NCBI RefSeq assembly: GCF_000284035.1
Contig: NC_016887.1
Coordinates: forward strand, 806,001 to 870,000
From: Nocardia cyriacigeorgica GUH-2
GTDB taxonomy: Bacteria; Actinomycetota; Actinomycetes; Mycobacteriales; Mycobacteriaceae
Length of the DNA: 64,000 bases
Direction: 5' to 3'
Of this stretch, positions 47,088-56,663 are shown piece by piece (position 1 is the first letter of the stretch; each line of letters starts with the position of its first letter). The position numbers were made by a program, and so were the translations under genes. The notes under the pieces were generated by a model. It was given only the letters and a program-made list of their open reading frames with translations. It was not told the DNA's origin and ran no database searches.

Positions 47088-47146
47088 GGTGGTACGGAAG
47101 CCCAGCTTCCGGATCACGAACGAAAGCGGAGAAAAGGACACTTAGC

Positions 47147-47452
47147 GTGGCGGGACAGAAGATCCGCATCAGGCTCAAGGCCTATGACCACGAGGCGATC
47201 GACGCGTCTGCGCGCAAGATCGTCGAGACGGTGACCCGCACCGGGGCCCGGGTCGTCGGGCCGGTGCCGTTGCCGACCGAAAAGAACGTGTACTGCGTCA
47301 TCCGTTCGCCGCACAAGTACAAGGACTCGCGCGAGCACTTCGAGATGCGTACGCACAAGCGGCTGATCGACATCCTCGACCCGACGCCGAAGACGGTCGA
47401 CGCGCTCATGCGTATCGACCTGCCGGCCAGCGTCGACGTCAACATTCAGTGA
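47147..47452 (+). CDS. rpsJ: 30S ribosomal protein S10
   Basis: A 101-residue protein of standard length. GTG 47147 is preceded by GGAGAAAAGGA. The N-terminus [18 protein letters not shown] and the segment [15 protein letters not shown] are characteristic of S10, which binds in the 30S head and also serves as NusE in antitermination. It is the first gene of the S10 operon. Confidence 0.98.
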   Translation: MAGQKIRIRLKAYDHEAIDASARKIVETVTRTGARVVGPVPLPTEKNVYCVIRSPHKYKDSREHFEMRTHKRLIDILDPTPKTVDALMRIDLPASVDVNIQ

Positions 47453-47466
47453 CGGGGACTCGAGAC

Positions 47467-48132
47467 ATGACTGATAACAAGAACAGGCCAGCGGCCGGCA
47501 TCCTGGGCACCAAGCTCGGCATGACCCAGGTGTTCGACGAGAAGAACCGCGTCGTCCCGGTGACCGTCATCAAGGCCGGACCGAACGTCGTCACCCAGAT
47601 CCGCACCGAAGAGCGCGACGGCTACAGCGCCGTGCAGCTCGCCTTCGGCGCGATCGACCCGCGCAAGGTGAACAAGCCGGTCTCCGGCCAGTTCGCCAAG
47701 GCCGGCGTCACCCCGCGTCGCCACATCGCGGAGATCCGCGTGGCCGACGCCTCCTCCTTCGAGGTCGGCCAGGAGCTTTCCGCCGACGTGTTCGAAGAGG
47801 GCACCTTCGTCGACGTCACCGGCACCAGCAAGGGCAAGGGCTTCGCCGGCACCATGAAGCGCCACGGCTTCCGTGGCCAGGGTGCCTCCCACGGTGCGCA
47901 GGCCGTGCACCGTCGCCCGGGTTCCATCGGTGGCTGCGCCACCCCCGGCCGCGTGTTCAAGGGCATGCGCATGTCGGGCCGCATGGGTAACGACCGCGTC
48001 ACCACGCAGAACCTCTCGGTTCACAAGGTGGACGCCGAGAACGGCCTGCTGCTGATCAAGGGTGCGATCCCGGGTCGCAAGGGCGGCGTCGTGATCGTCA
48101 AGAGCGCCGTGAAGGGTGGTGCGCACGCATGA
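47467..48132 (+). CDS. rplC: 50S ribosomal protein L3
   Basis: A 221-residue protein starting at ATG 47467, 14 bases after rpsJ; an in-frame GTG at 47449 would overlap the rpsJ stop and is less likely. [15 protein letters not shown] and [15 protein letters not shown] are L3 signatures, the latter from the loop reaching the peptidyl-transferase centre. The stop overlaps the rplD ATG. Confidence 0.98.
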   Translation: MTDNKNRPAAGILGTKLGMTQVFDEKNRVVPVTVIKAGPNVVTQIRTEERDGYSAVQLAFGAIDPRKVNKPVSGQFAKAGVTPRRHIAEIRVADASSFEVGQELSADVFEEGTFVDVTGTSKGKGFAGTMKRHGFRGQGASHGAQAVHRRPGSIGGCATPGRVFKGMRMSGRMGNDRVTTQNLSVHKVDAENGLLLIKGAIPGRKGGVVIVKSAVKGGAHA

Positions 48133-48809
48133 GCGCTGTGAGCACTGAGAAGAAGACCAACCTGACCCTGCCGGTCAAGGAACTGGGTGGCAAGACCAAC
48201 GGCACCGTCGAACTCCCCGCGGAGATCTTCGACGCGACCGCCAACATCGCGCTGATGCACCAGGTCGTCGTCGCCCAGCTCGCGGCCGCGCGTCAGGGCA
48301 CGCACTCCACCAAGACCCGCGGTGAAGTCCGCGGTGGTGGCAAGAAGCCGTACCGGCAGAAGGGCACCGGCCGCGCCCGTCAGGGCTCGACCCGCGCGCC
48401 GCAGTTCGCCGGTGGTGGCACCGTGCACGGCCCGAAGCCGCGTGACTACAGCCAGCGGACCCCGAAGAAGATGATCCGCGCCGCGCTGCGCGGAGCGCTG
48501 TCGGACCGCGCGCGCAACGAGCGGATCCACGTGATCAGCGAACTGGTCGCGGGCCAGACCCCGTCGACCAAGACCGCGAAGACCTTCCTGTCCGAGCTGT
48601 CGGACCGGAAGAAGTTCCTGGTCGTGCTCGGCCGTGAGGACATCGCGGCCTGGAAGAGCGTGCAGAACCTCGAGTTCGTGCACCCGATCGCGCCGGATCA
48701 GCTCAACACCTACGACGTGCTGGAAAGCGACGAAGTCGTGTTCAGCGTCGAGGCCCTCAACGCCTTCGTGCACGGGCCGGCTGAGGCGGCACAGGAGGAG
48801 AGCAAGTGA
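48129..48809 (+). CDS. rplD: 50S ribosomal protein L4
   Basis: A 226-residue protein with ATGA coupling to rplC. The basic exit-tunnel loop is visible as [20 protein letters not shown]. In many bacteria L4 represses its own operon through the S10 leader; here the long leader upstream of rpsJ is compatible with that, but its target structure was not identified. Confidence 0.98.
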   Translation: MSAVSTEKKTNLTLPVKELGGKTNGTVELPAEIFDATANIALMHQVVVAQLAAARQGTHSTKTRGEVRGGGKKPYRQKGTGRARQGSTRAPQFAGGGTVHGPKPRDYSQRTPKKMIRAALRGALSDRARNERIHVISELVAGQTPSTKTAKTFLSELSDRKKFLVVLGREDIAAWKSVQNLEFVHPIAPDQLNTYDVLESDEVVFSVEALNAFVHGPAEAAQEESK

Positions 48810-49111
48810 CCACCATCGCCGACCCCCGCGACATCCTGCTTGCGCCGGTCATCTCGGAGAAGTCCTACGGGCTGATCGAGGAAGGTACCTACACCTTCCT
48901 GGTGCACCCGGACTCGAACAAGACGCAGATCAAGATCGCCGTCGAGAAGGTCTTCGGCGTCAAGGTCACCAGCGTCAACACCGCCAACCGTCAGGGCAAG
49001 CGCAAGCGGACCCGCTTCGGTTACGGCAAGCGCAAGAACACCAAGCGCGCGCTCGTGACCATCTCGGCCGACAGCAAGCCCATCGAGATCTTCGGAGGCC
49101 CGGTCGCGTAA
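48806..49111 (+). CDS. rplW: 50S ribosomal protein L23
   Basis: A 101-residue protein whose GTG start overlaps the rplD stop (GTGA). [18 protein letters not shown] and the basic [15 protein letters not shown] segment identify L23, which sits at the exit tunnel and docks trigger factor and SRP. Confidence 0.98.
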   Translation: MTTIADPRDILLAPVISEKSYGLIEEGTYTFLVHPDSNKTQIKIAVEKVFGVKVTSVNTANRQGKRKRTRFGYGKRKNTKRALVTISADSKPIEIFGGPVA

Positions 49112-49144
49112 GCGCCTGGGAATCCAGAAAGCAGAGAAGAACTC

Positions 49145-49981
49145 ATGGCAATCCGTAAGTACAAGCCGACAACCCCGGGCCGCCGCGGGTCGTCTGTCTC
49201 GGACTTCGCCGAGATCACCCGGTCGACCCCCGAGAAGTCGCTGATCCGTCCGCTCACCAAGAGCGGTGGTCGTAACGCCCACGGTCGCATCACCACCCGG
49301 CATCGCGGTGGCGGTCACAAGCGGGCCTACCGCGTGATCGACTTCCGTCGCCTGGACAAGGACGGCATCCCGGCCAAGGTCGCGCACATCGAGTACGACC
49401 CCAACCGGACCGCGAACATCGCGCTGCTGCACTACCGCGACGGCGAGAAGCGCTACATCATCGCCCCCAAGGGCGTGACGCAGGGCACCCCGATCGAGTC
49501 CGGCCCCACCGCCGACATCAAGCCGGGTAACAACCTGCCGCTGCGCAACATCCCCACCGGTACCACCATCCACGCGGTGGAGCTGCGTCCCGGCGGCGGT
49601 GCCAAGCTGGCCCGTTCGGCCGGTATGAGCATCCAGCTGCTGGGTAAGGAAGGCCCCTACGCCACGCTGCGTATGCCCTCCGGTGAGATCCGCCGCGTCG
49701 ACGTGCGCTGCCGCGCCACCGTCGGCGAGGTCGGCAACGCCGAGCAGTCGAACATCAACTGGGGCAAGGCCGGCCGCATGCGCTGGAAGGGACGCCGTCC
49801 CACCGTCCGTGGTGTCGTCATGAACCCGGTCGACCACCCGCACGGTGGTGGTGAGGGCAAGACCTCCGGTGGTCGCCACCCGGTCTCGCCGTGGGGTCAG
49901 CCGGAAGGCCGCACCCGCAAGCCCAACCGTCCGAGCGACAAGCTCATCGTCCGCCGCCGTAAGACCGGCAAGAAGCGCTGA
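49145..49981 (+). CDS. rplB: 50S ribosomal protein L2
   Basis: A 278-residue protein of normal length. [15 protein letters not shown] at the start and the highly conserved [14 protein letters not shown] near the C-terminus (containing the His important for peptidyl transfer) identify L2, which binds domain IV of 23S rRNA. It starts 33 bases after rplW. Confidence 0.99.
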   Translation: MAIRKYKPTTPGRRGSSVSDFAEITRSTPEKSLIRPLTKSGGRNAHGRITTRHRGGGHKRAYRVIDFRRLDKDGIPAKVAHIEYDPNRTANIALLHYRDGEKRYIIAPKGVTQGTPIESGPTADIKPGNNLPLRNIPTGTTIHAVELRPGGGAKLARSAGMSIQLLGKEGPYATLRMPSGEIRRVDVRCRATVGEVGNAEQSNINWGKAGRMRWKGRRPTVRGVVMNPVDHPHGGGEGKTSGGRHPVSPWGQPEGRTRKPNRPSDKLIVRRRKTGKKR

Positions 49982-49996
49982 AGGAGGAGGTAAGAA

Positions 49997-50278
49997 ATGC
50001 CACGCAGCCTCAAGAAGGGCCCGTTCGTCGACGACCACCTCCAAGCGAAGGTGGACGTGCAGAACGACAAGGGCACCAAGCAGGTCATCAAGACCTGGTC
50101 GCGTCGTTCGACCATCACCCCGGATTTCATCGGTCACACCTTCGCCGTCCACGACGGCCGCAAGCACGTGCCGGTGTTCGTCTCGGAGAACATGGTCGGG
50201 CACAAGCTCGGTGAGTTCGCGCCGACCAGGACGTTCAAGAGCCACGTCAAGGAAGACCGGAAGAGCAAGCGGCGATGA
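49997..50278 (+). CDS. rpsS: 30S ribosomal protein S19
   Basis: A 93-residue protein with a strong ribosome site [24 protein letters not shown] and the C-terminal [16 protein letters not shown] are S19 signatures. It forms the S13-S19 contact in the 30S head. The rplV start codon overlaps its stop. Confidence 0.98.
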   Translation: MPRSLKKGPFVDDHLQAKVDVQNDKGTKQVIKTWSRRSTITPDFIGHTFAVHDGRKHVPVFVSENMVGHKLGEFAPTRTFKSHVKEDRKSKRR

Positions 50279-50673
50279 CGACTGAGACTCAGAACCCCAC
50301 TGCCCGGGCGACCGCCAAGCACGTGCGCGTCACCCCGATGAAGGCTCGTCGCGTCGTGGACCTGGTCCGCGGCAAGCGGGTCGAAGACGCTCTGGCGATC
50401 CTGAAGTTCGCGCCGCAGGCCGCGAGCGAGCCGGTCGCCAAGGTCGTGGCGAGTGCCGCGGCGAACGCCGAGAACAACCTCGGCCTCAACCCCGACACGC
50501 TGGTCATCTCGACGGCCTACGTCGACGAGGGCGCCACCATGAAGCGTTTCCAGCCGCGGGCCCAGGGCCGCGCGTTCCGGATCCGCAAGCGCACCAGCCA
50601 CATCACCATCGAGGTCGAGAGCGTGCCCACTGCCGGCGCCACTCGTAGCCGCCGGAAGGGAGGGGCAAAGTAA
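50275..50673 (+). CDS. rplV: 50S ribosomal protein L22
   Basis: A 132-residue protein coupled to rpsS by [23 protein letters not shown] and the tunnel hairpin [17 protein letters not shown] identify L22. The hairpin loop is where macrolide-resistance changes occur in other bacteria; it appears ordinary here. rpsC starts immediately after the stop. Confidence 0.98.
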   Translation: MTTETQNPTARATAKHVRVTPMKARRVVDLVRGKRVEDALAILKFAPQAASEPVAKVVASAAANAENNLGLNPDTLVISTAYVDEGATMKRFQPRAQGRAFRIRKRTSHITIEVESVPTAGATRSRRKGGAK

Positions 50674-51471
<798 letters not shown>

Positions 51472-51474
51472 CGC

Positions 51475-51891
51475 ATGCTGATGCCTCGCAAGGTCAAGCA
51501 CCGCAAGCAGCATCACCCGAGCCGGTCCGGTATGGCCAAGGGCGGCACCTCGGTGGCGTTCGGTGAGTTCGGCATCCAGGCTCTCGAGCCTGCCTACGTC
51601 ACCAACCGGCAGATCGAGTCGGCGCGTATCGCGATGACCCGCCACATCAAGCGTGGCGGCAAGATCTGGATCAACATCTACCCGGATCGCCCGCTGACCA
51701 AGAAGCCGGCCGAAACCCGCATGGGTTCCGGTAAGGGTTCGCCGGAGTGGTGGGTCGCGAACGTCAAGCCCGGCCGCGTGATGTTCGAAATGTCTTACCC
51801 CAACGAGGAGATTGCTCGTGAGGCCCTGCGCCGCGCGATGCACAAGCTCCCCATGAAGTGCAGGATCGTGACCAGGGAGGAGCAGTTCTGA
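51475..51891 (+). CDS. rplP: 50S ribosomal protein L16
   Basis: A 138-residue protein starting at ATG 51475, three bases after rpsC; a second ATG at 51481 is possible, but [15 protein letters not shown] fits the usual family start. [18 protein letters not shown] is diagnostic. L16 organises the A-site tRNA elbow region. Its stop overlaps the rpmC start (TGATG). Confidence 0.98.
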   Translation: MLMPRKVKHRKQHHPSRSGMAKGGTSVAFGEFGIQALEPAYVTNRQIESARIAMTRHIKRGGKIWINIYPDRPLTKKPAETRMGSGKGSPEWWVANVKPGRVMFEMSYPNEEIAREALRRAMHKLPMKCRIVTREEQF

Positions 51892-52130
51892 TGGCTACCG
51901 GAACACCGGCCGCAGAGCTCCGTGAGCTCACCGAAGACGAGCTCGTCGCCCGCCTGCGTGAGTCGAAGGAAGAGCTGTTCAACCTGCGCTTCCAGATGGC
52001 GACGGGACAGTTGGACAACAACCGTCGTCTGCGTGTGGTGCGTCACGAGATCGCGCGTATCTACACGGTCATGCGTGAGCGTGAGCTCGGTCTGGCCACC
52101 GGACCCGCTGGTAAGGGAGATGCGGCATGA
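51891..52130 (+). CDS. rpmC: 50S ribosomal protein L29
   Basis: A 79-residue, two-helix protein starting at ATG 51891. [20 protein letters not shown] and [15 protein letters not shown] match L29. A longer in-frame start at 51858 lies inside rplP and is not needed. It ends with an ATGA overlap with rpsQ. Confidence 0.97.
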   Translation: MATGTPAAELRELTEDELVARLRESKEELFNLRFQMATGQLDNNRRLRVVRHEIARIYTVMRERELGLATGPAGKGDAA

Positions 52131-52399
52131 GCGACAAAGTGGAAGTCCAGCGCAACAGCCGCAAGGTTCGCACCGGCTACGTTGTCTCGGACAAGATGAA
52201 CAAGACGATCGTCGTCGAGCTGGAAGACCGTACGCGGCACCCGCTCTACGGCAAGATCATTCGCACCACCTCCAAGGTGAAGGCGCATGACGAGAACGAG
52301 ATCGCCGGCATCGGCGACCGCGTTCAGCTGATGGAGACCCGTCCGCTGTCGGCCACCAAGCGCTGGCGTCTGGTCGAGGTCCTGGAGAAGGCCAAGTAA
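52127..52399 (+). CDS. rpsQ: 30S ribosomal protein S17
   Basis: A 90-residue protein. [20 protein letters not shown] and the OB-fold segment [15 protein letters not shown] identify S17. It is the last gene of the operon; a strong terminator follows 27 bases later and the next gene is not rplN, so the spc operon lies elsewhere or is separated. Confidence 0.98.
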   Translation: MSDKVEVQRNSRKVRTGYVVSDKMNKTIVVELEDRTRHPLYGKIIRTTSKVKAHDENEIAGIGDRVQLMETRPLSATKRWRLVEVLEKAK

Positions 52400-52426
52400 G
52401 CCTTTCTCCTCGGCTCGAAAGTCACC

Positions 52427-52457
52427 AAGGCCCGCTTCCTTTCCGGAAGCGGGCCTT
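52427..52457 (+). terminator. Intrinsic terminator of the S10 operon
   Basis: Perfect 13-bp arms AAGGCCCGCTTCC (52427-52439) and GGAAGCGGGCCTT (52445-52457) with a 5-base loop, followed by CGGCTTTT. Confidence 0.92.
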
Positions 52458-52553
52458 CGGCTTTTCCCGGCACGAATGTGATGAAGCCGAAACATGATTC
52501 GCCCGCGACCGGTTTGGCGTGTCGCGGGTATCGGGGGCTAACGTGGACGGGCT

Positions 52554-53150
52554 ATGAGGGATGCTGCGACGACGACATCGGGAGCCTGGCGGATCGACGA
52601 CGGCACGGGGGTGATGTTCCGGGACGCAACCGTGGCGTGGGCTCTGGCCGCGCACGAGGTGCTCGCCGAAACCGCCACCGGCTATGGGCATTTCGTGACG
52701 GTCAAGGAGTTGGCCGAGCGGGTGCAGACCATGGCGGGGGTGCGCACCGACGCACCGACGCGCACCTGGATCGACGCGATCCTGCGTAAGGTCGCGCGCC
52801 GCTGCCACAACGCCGGCGAGCCCCCGCTGACCGCCCTGTGCGTCAAGCAGAACCTCAAGGTCAGCGACAGCTACAAGTACGTCCTCGAACTCGCCGACCT
52901 CCCCATCCCCGCCGACATCGAATCGCACGCCGCCTACGCCCGCTGGGCCTGCTACGCGGCCTACGGCGCCGACGTCCCCGCCGACGGCGGCGTCCCCCCA
53001 CTCATCCCGCGCGGCGGCTCCCCCCGCCGCAGCGGCAGCAGCACCCCCACCCGCACCACCGCCGCCAAGTCCGACCCGGACACCCGCGCGGTGGTCTGCT
53101 CCAGCTGCTTCATCCAGCTCCCCGCCACAGGCATCTGCGAGCACTGCTGA
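52554..53150 (+). CDS. Conserved-looking protein of unknown function with a C-terminal zinc ribbon-like motif
   Basis: A 198-residue protein that I do not recognise by function. Residues 1-130 look folded, with a mixed helix region (RDATVAWALAAHEVLAE, KVARRCHNAGEPPLTAL). Residues about 140-175 are a Gly/Ser/Thr/Pro-rich linker. The last 17 residues hold four cysteines, C182-x2-C185-x9-C195-x2-C198 (CSSCFIQLPATGICEHC), which suits zinc binding. Codon use is normal for the region. It stands alone between the S10 terminator and the LLM gene. Confidence 0.75.
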   Translation: MRDAATTTSGAWRIDDGTGVMFRDATVAWALAAHEVLAETATGYGHFVTVKELAERVQTMAGVRTDAPTRTWIDAILRKVARRCHNAGEPPLTALCVKQNLKVSDSYKYVLELADLPIPADIESHAAYARWACYAAYGADVPADGGVPPLIPRGGSPRRSGSSTPTRTTAAKSDPDTRAVVCSSCFIQLPATGICEHC

Positions 53151-53244
53151 ACCTGCCGGCCTCGGGCAGGATGGAACGCGGTCGCCACCGGCGGCCGCGT
53201 CCGCGTTTCGCGCGTGCGTCACCACGACACGGATGGGTGTGATC

Positions 53245-54234
53245 ATGCGATTCGGAATGTTCGTTCCGCAGGGCTGGCGGCTGGATCTCGTGGGGATCGA
53301 ACCGCGCCGCCAGTGGCCGCTCATCCGGGAATTCGCCCGGCGCGCCGACGCGGGCACGGAGTGGGAATCGCTGTGGGTGTACGACCATTTCCACACCGTG
53401 CCCGTGCCCACCGAGGAGGCCACTCACGAGGCGTGGTCGCTGGTCTCGGCGCTCGGCGCGGTGACCGACCGGATCCGGCTCGGTCAGATGTGCACCGCGA
53501 TGAGCTACCGCAATCCGGCCTATCTGGCCAAGGTGGCCGCGACCGCCGACGTGATTTCGGGTGGCCGGATCGAGATGGGGATCGGCGGCGGCTGGTACGA
53601 GCACGAATGGCGGGCATACGGATACGGGTTTCCGTCGGCCGGGGAGCGGCTGGGACGGTTGCGGGAGGGTGTGCAGATCTTCCGCCAGGCGTGGACCCAG
53701 GGCCGCGCCACCTTGGACGGCAAGTATTACCAGGTCGATGATGCCATCGTCGCCCCGCGACCGCTCCAGGAGGGCGGCATCCCGATCTGGATCGCGGGCG
53801 GCGGTGAGAAGGTCACCCTCGCGATCGCCGCGCGATACGCCGACTACACCAACTTCGACGGGACACCCGAAGGCTTCGCGCACAAATCCGAGGTGCTGCG
53901 CAAGCATTGCGCCGAGGCGGGAACCGATTTCGAGGCCATCACCCGGACCGCCGACTTCAACATCGCCATCGGCCGCACCGAAGCCGAGGTGCAGCAGCGA
54001 TTGGACAAGCTGCGCGATCATCTGGCCGAGTTCGCTCCGCCCGAGCAGGTGGAGGCCTCGATGAGCGCATTCGTCGGCATGCCCGGGGTCGGCACGGTCG
54101 ACCAGGTGATCGCGAACCTGTCCGAGCTGCGCGATCTCGGCATGGAGTACGCGATCTGCTACTTCCCCGAAGCCGCGTTCGACCTGTCCGGGATCGAATT
54201 GTTCGAGCGCGAGGTGATACCGGCGCTGCGCTAG
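53245..54234 (+). CDS. LLM-class flavin/F420-dependent oxidoreductase
   Basis: A 329-residue TIM-barrel protein of the luciferase-like family, which uses FMN or, commonly in actinobacteria, F420. I chose ATG 53245 (MRFGMFVPQGW), the usual family start; ATG 53233 would add four residues. Landmarks are SLWVYDHFHT, RIRLGQMCTAMSYRNPA, GRIEMGIGGGWYEHE and IPIWIAGGGEKVT. The C-terminus is FEREVIPALR. Its stop overlaps the stop of the convergent protease gene by four bases. The substrate is unknown. Confidence 0.92.
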   Translation: MRFGMFVPQGWRLDLVGIEPRRQWPLIREFARRADAGTEWESLWVYDHFHTVPVPTEEATHEAWSLVSALGAVTDRIRLGQMCTAMSYRNPAYLAKVAATADVISGGRIEMGIGGGWYEHEWRAYGYGFPSAGERLGRLREGVQIFRQAWTQGRATLDGKYYQVDDAIVAPRPLQEGGIPIWIAGGGEKVTLAIAARYADYTNFDGTPEGFAHKSEVLRKHCAEAGTDFEAITRTADFNIAIGRTEAEVQQRLDKLRDHLAEFAPPEQVEASMSAFVGMPGVGTVDQVIANLSELRDLGMEYAICYFPEAAFDLSGIELFEREVIPALR

Positions 54235-54977
54235 GCGATCGTGGTCTGCCAGACGATGGCCGCGGCCAGGGCGCCGGCGCCGTTGACCGACCAGTGCAGG
54301 GCGATGGGGGCGAGCAGGCTGCCGCTGCGGTGGCGTAGCCAGGTGAAGACCACGCCGGCGACCGCGGTCGCGGCTACCGCGAGGGCGATGCCGGCGATCT
54401 GGCCGGCCAGGCCGCCGCCGACTATCTCGGACAGGCCACGGTTGCCCGAGGTCAGGCCGAGCGATGAGGCGATATGCCAGAGGCCGAACAGCAGCGATCC
54501 GGCCGCGAACACCCCGCGCGCGCCGTAGACGCGGCCGAGGGTGCCGTGCAGGACGCCGCGGAAGGCCAGTTCCTCGGGGATCACGGTCTGCAGCGGAATG
54601 ATGATCATCGACGCGATCAGCGCACCGGAGATGGTGGCGTAGCGGTCGGCCATGAAGAACGGGCGGGTGATCGGTAGCGCCGCACCGATGGCGACCACGG
54701 TCAGTACCACGCCGACCGCGGCGAGTGCGTAGAGCGCGCCGGTCTTCCAGTGTCGTCGCGACAACCCCAGCTCGGACCAGCCGAGGCCACGCCGGCGCAT
54801 CATGGTCAGCAGCACGAGCGCCGCCACCGGAACGGTGACGATATTGGCCCAGGCGGTGGTGAAATGCGCGATCAGATTGGTACCCGCCAGCACCGCGACC
54901 ACGACGGCTACATCGAGGTAAGCGTGGATCTTGTGGCGGCGGACCGGTGCCGCGGGATCGAGGTCGGTGGAGAGCAT
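54231..54977 (-). CDS. CPBP-family intramembrane metalloprotease
   Basis: A 248-residue membrane protein with about seven hydrophobic segments. The CPBP/Abi active-site motifs are PEELAFRG (Glu135-Glu136, Arg140), FGLWHI and HWSVNG, giving the Glu and His ligands expected for Rce1-like proteases. It lies 52 bases downstream of the pseudouridine synthase gene, probably in one transcript. Roles in the family range from prenyl-protein processing to bacteriocin immunity; none is specified here. Confidence 0.88.
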   Translation of the reverse strand: MLSTDLDPAAPVRRHKIHAYLDVAVVVAVLAGTNLIAHFTTAWANIVTVPVAALVLLTMMRRRGLGWSELGLSRRHWKTGALYALAAVGVVLTVVAIGAALPITRPFFMADRYATISGALIASMIIIPLQTVIPEELAFRGVLHGTLGRVYGARGVFAAGSLLFGLWHIASSLGLTSGNRGLSEIVGGGLAGQIAGIALAVAATAVAGVVFTWLRHRSGSLLAPIALHWSVNGAGALAAAIVWQTTIA

Positions 54978-55029
54978 CGCCGATAGTGTACGGAGCGTTC
55001 CTGAGCGCTGCCTGGGACGGAGATACTGA

Positions 55030-55965
55030 TCACCCTCCGGTGCGCCAGCCCTCGAGATCGGTCCAGGCCTGCAGTGTGCGGCGGGTCTCGAACCGGCGTG
55101 GTTCGCCGCTGATCGGGTCGGTGAACTCGATGGCCGAGGCCAGCAATTGCAGCGGGCGGGTGAAATCGTGCACCGGTTTGTCGGTGATCACGGGGTAGAA
55201 GTCGTCGCCGAGGATCGGGATGCCGAGCGAGTTCAGGTGCAGCCGCAGCTGATGGGTGCGCCCGGTGCGCGGGTAGAGCCGGTAGCGGCCCAGTCCGTCG
55301 CGGTGTTCGAGCAGTTCGATGAGGGTCTCGGCGTTGGGTTCGCCGGGCACCTCCTGCGCGGCGAGCACCTGCTTTTCCTTGACGATCCGGCTGCGCACGG
55401 TGCGCGGCAGTTCCAGCGCCGGATCGTACGGCGCGATCGCCTCGTATTCCTTGCGCACGGTGCGCTTGTGGAACATCGTCTGGTAGGCGCCGCGCCGGGT
55501 GGGATCGATCACGAACAGGACCAGACCGGCCGTGGCCCGGTCCAGGCGGTGTGCCGGGATCAGGTCGGGCAGATCCAGCTCGCGCCGCAACCGCACCAGC
55601 GCGGTCTGGAGAATGTGCTGACCGCGTGGAATGGTCGCCAGGAAGTGCGGTTTGTCCACCACCAGCAGGTGCTCGTCGCGGTAGACGACGGGAATGTCGA
55701 AGGGCACCTCGGTTTCGGCCGGCAGGTCCCGGTGGAACCACACCGCACCGCCCGGCACGTACGGCGCGTCGGGTGCGATCGGACCGTCGAGGTCGACGAT
55801 GCCGCCCTCGCGCAGCAGCTCATCGATGCGGGCGGCGGGCACCCTGGGCAGGCGGTGCACCAGATGGTCGCGGATCGTCGCCCACTCGCCGTCCTCCGGC
55901 AACCGAAGCCGGGCCGGATCCAAGCCGTACCGCTTCGGCAGCGGCGGCTGCTGCCTTCTTCTCAT
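55030..55965 (-). CDS. RluA-family pseudouridine synthase
   Basis: A 311-residue RNA pseudouridylation enzyme. The catalytic motif is HRLDRATAGLVL with Asp142; family landmarks VVDKPHFLATIP and YPRTGRTHQLRLHL are present. An N-terminal region of about 80 residues has an S4-like feel (RIDELLREGGIVDLDG). Whether it modifies rRNA or tRNA is not visible from sequence. It is the middle gene of a minus-strand set with the PPOX gene 28 bases upstream. Confidence 0.9.
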   Translation of the reverse strand: MRRRQQPPLPKRYGLDPARLRLPEDGEWATIRDHLVHRLPRVPAARIDELLREGGIVDLDGPIAPDAPYVPGGAVWFHRDLPAETEVPFDIPVVYRDEHLLVVDKPHFLATIPRGQHILQTALVRLRRELDLPDLIPAHRLDRATAGLVLFVIDPTRRGAYQTMFHKRTVRKEYEAIAPYDPALELPRTVRSRIVKEKQVLAAQEVPGEPNAETLIELLEHRDGLGRYRLYPRTGRTHQLRLHLNSLGIPILGDDFYPVITDKPVHDFTRPLQLLASAIEFTDPISGEPRRFETRRTLQAWTDLEGWRTGG

Positions 55966-55993
55966 CGGTAACGAGATTAGTAGACGTTCCTGG

Positions 55994-56434
55994 TCAGAAG
56001 CCGCGCAGCCGGTCGGGGGTGATGCGGACCGGCACCGAGTACTCCTCGAAGAACTGCTCGCGCGTCATCGAAATGCTCTTCAGGCCCTCCGTGTACTTCT
56101 CGACGTAGGCCTCGATTTCCTCCGGCCCCGGCGTGCTGTCGTCGATGCGGGCCGTTCCGGTGAGCACCACCACCTCACCGCCGCTCTCGGTGCTGTTGAG
56201 GTTGAGCGAGACCCGCGGGTTGCGCGCGATATTGCGCAGCTTCGGCCGGTCCGGCTGGCTGAAGAGCAGGATTTCGCCCGCGCGCCACAGGAACCACACC
56301 GGGTTCGGCTGCGGGGTACCGCTGGGGCCGACCGTCGTCAGCCAGACGACCTGTTCGCCGTCCAGGCGCCCGGCGACCTTGGCGCCGAATTCTGTTGTGG
56401 TGTCGATGAGTTGCGCGGATCCGGCTGCGGTCAT
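55994..56434 (-). CDS. PPOX-class F420-dependent oxidoreductase
   Basis: A 146-residue split-barrel protein. ATG 56434 has GGAGAG upstream; the open frame beyond it to 56539 has no ribosome site and is not needed. VVWLTTVGPSGTPQPNPVWF, ILLFSQPDRPKLRN and NPRVSLNLNSTESGG match the pyridoxamine-oxidase-like F420-binding family. It is first of three closely spaced minus-strand genes and divergent from the iron transporter. Confidence 0.88.
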   Translation of the reverse strand: MTAAGSAQLIDTTTEFGAKVAGRLDGEQVVWLTTVGPSGTPQPNPVWFLWRAGEILLFSQPDRPKLRNIARNPRVSLNLNSTESGGEVVVLTGTARIDDSTPGPEEIEAYVEKYTEGLKSISMTREQFFEEYSVPVRITPDRLRGF

Positions 56435-56581
56435 CGTGCTCTCCTCGCTCGTAGCGGTGACTTGTCGAGCGACAACGCGGTGACCGCCGCCACCATTCCC
56501 TAGCACGTCGCGGCTCGGCGCGGGCGGGAGAAACCGCATCTGTGGACTACCGGAGAAACGCCGGTCACGCCTGTGGATAAC

Positions 56582-56600
56582 TTAGGCTTGCCTTTCCTTG
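56582..56600. promoter_or_regulatory. IdeR/DtxR-type iron box candidate
   Basis: TTAGGCTTGCCTTTCCTTG matches 13 of 19 positions of the IdeR/DtxR consensus (TTAGGTTAGSCTAACCTAA), including the full left TTAGG and the central GSCT. It lies 64-82 bases before the transporter start, which fits iron-dependent repression of an uptake system. Confidence 0.65.
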
Positions 56601-56663
56601 CGTTCCGGCGGTGTGTGAAGATGGGGCGATCTTCGGCGAACACCACGACAAAAGCGAGGACTC

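Larger units (their letters stand above)
46684..47146 (+). other. Intergenic region and S10 operon leader
   Basis: This 463-base gene-poor stretch contains the palindrome at 46685, the S10 promoter at 46774-46802, a stem-loop at 46961-46985 (GCGG-A-CGGGCG, loop ACA), a possible 28-codon ORF at 47001, a small hairpin at 47095-47111 and the GGAGAAAAGGA ribosome site of rpsJ. The transcribed leader would be about 340 bases long, suitable for autogenous control of the ribosomal operon. Confidence 0.6.
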
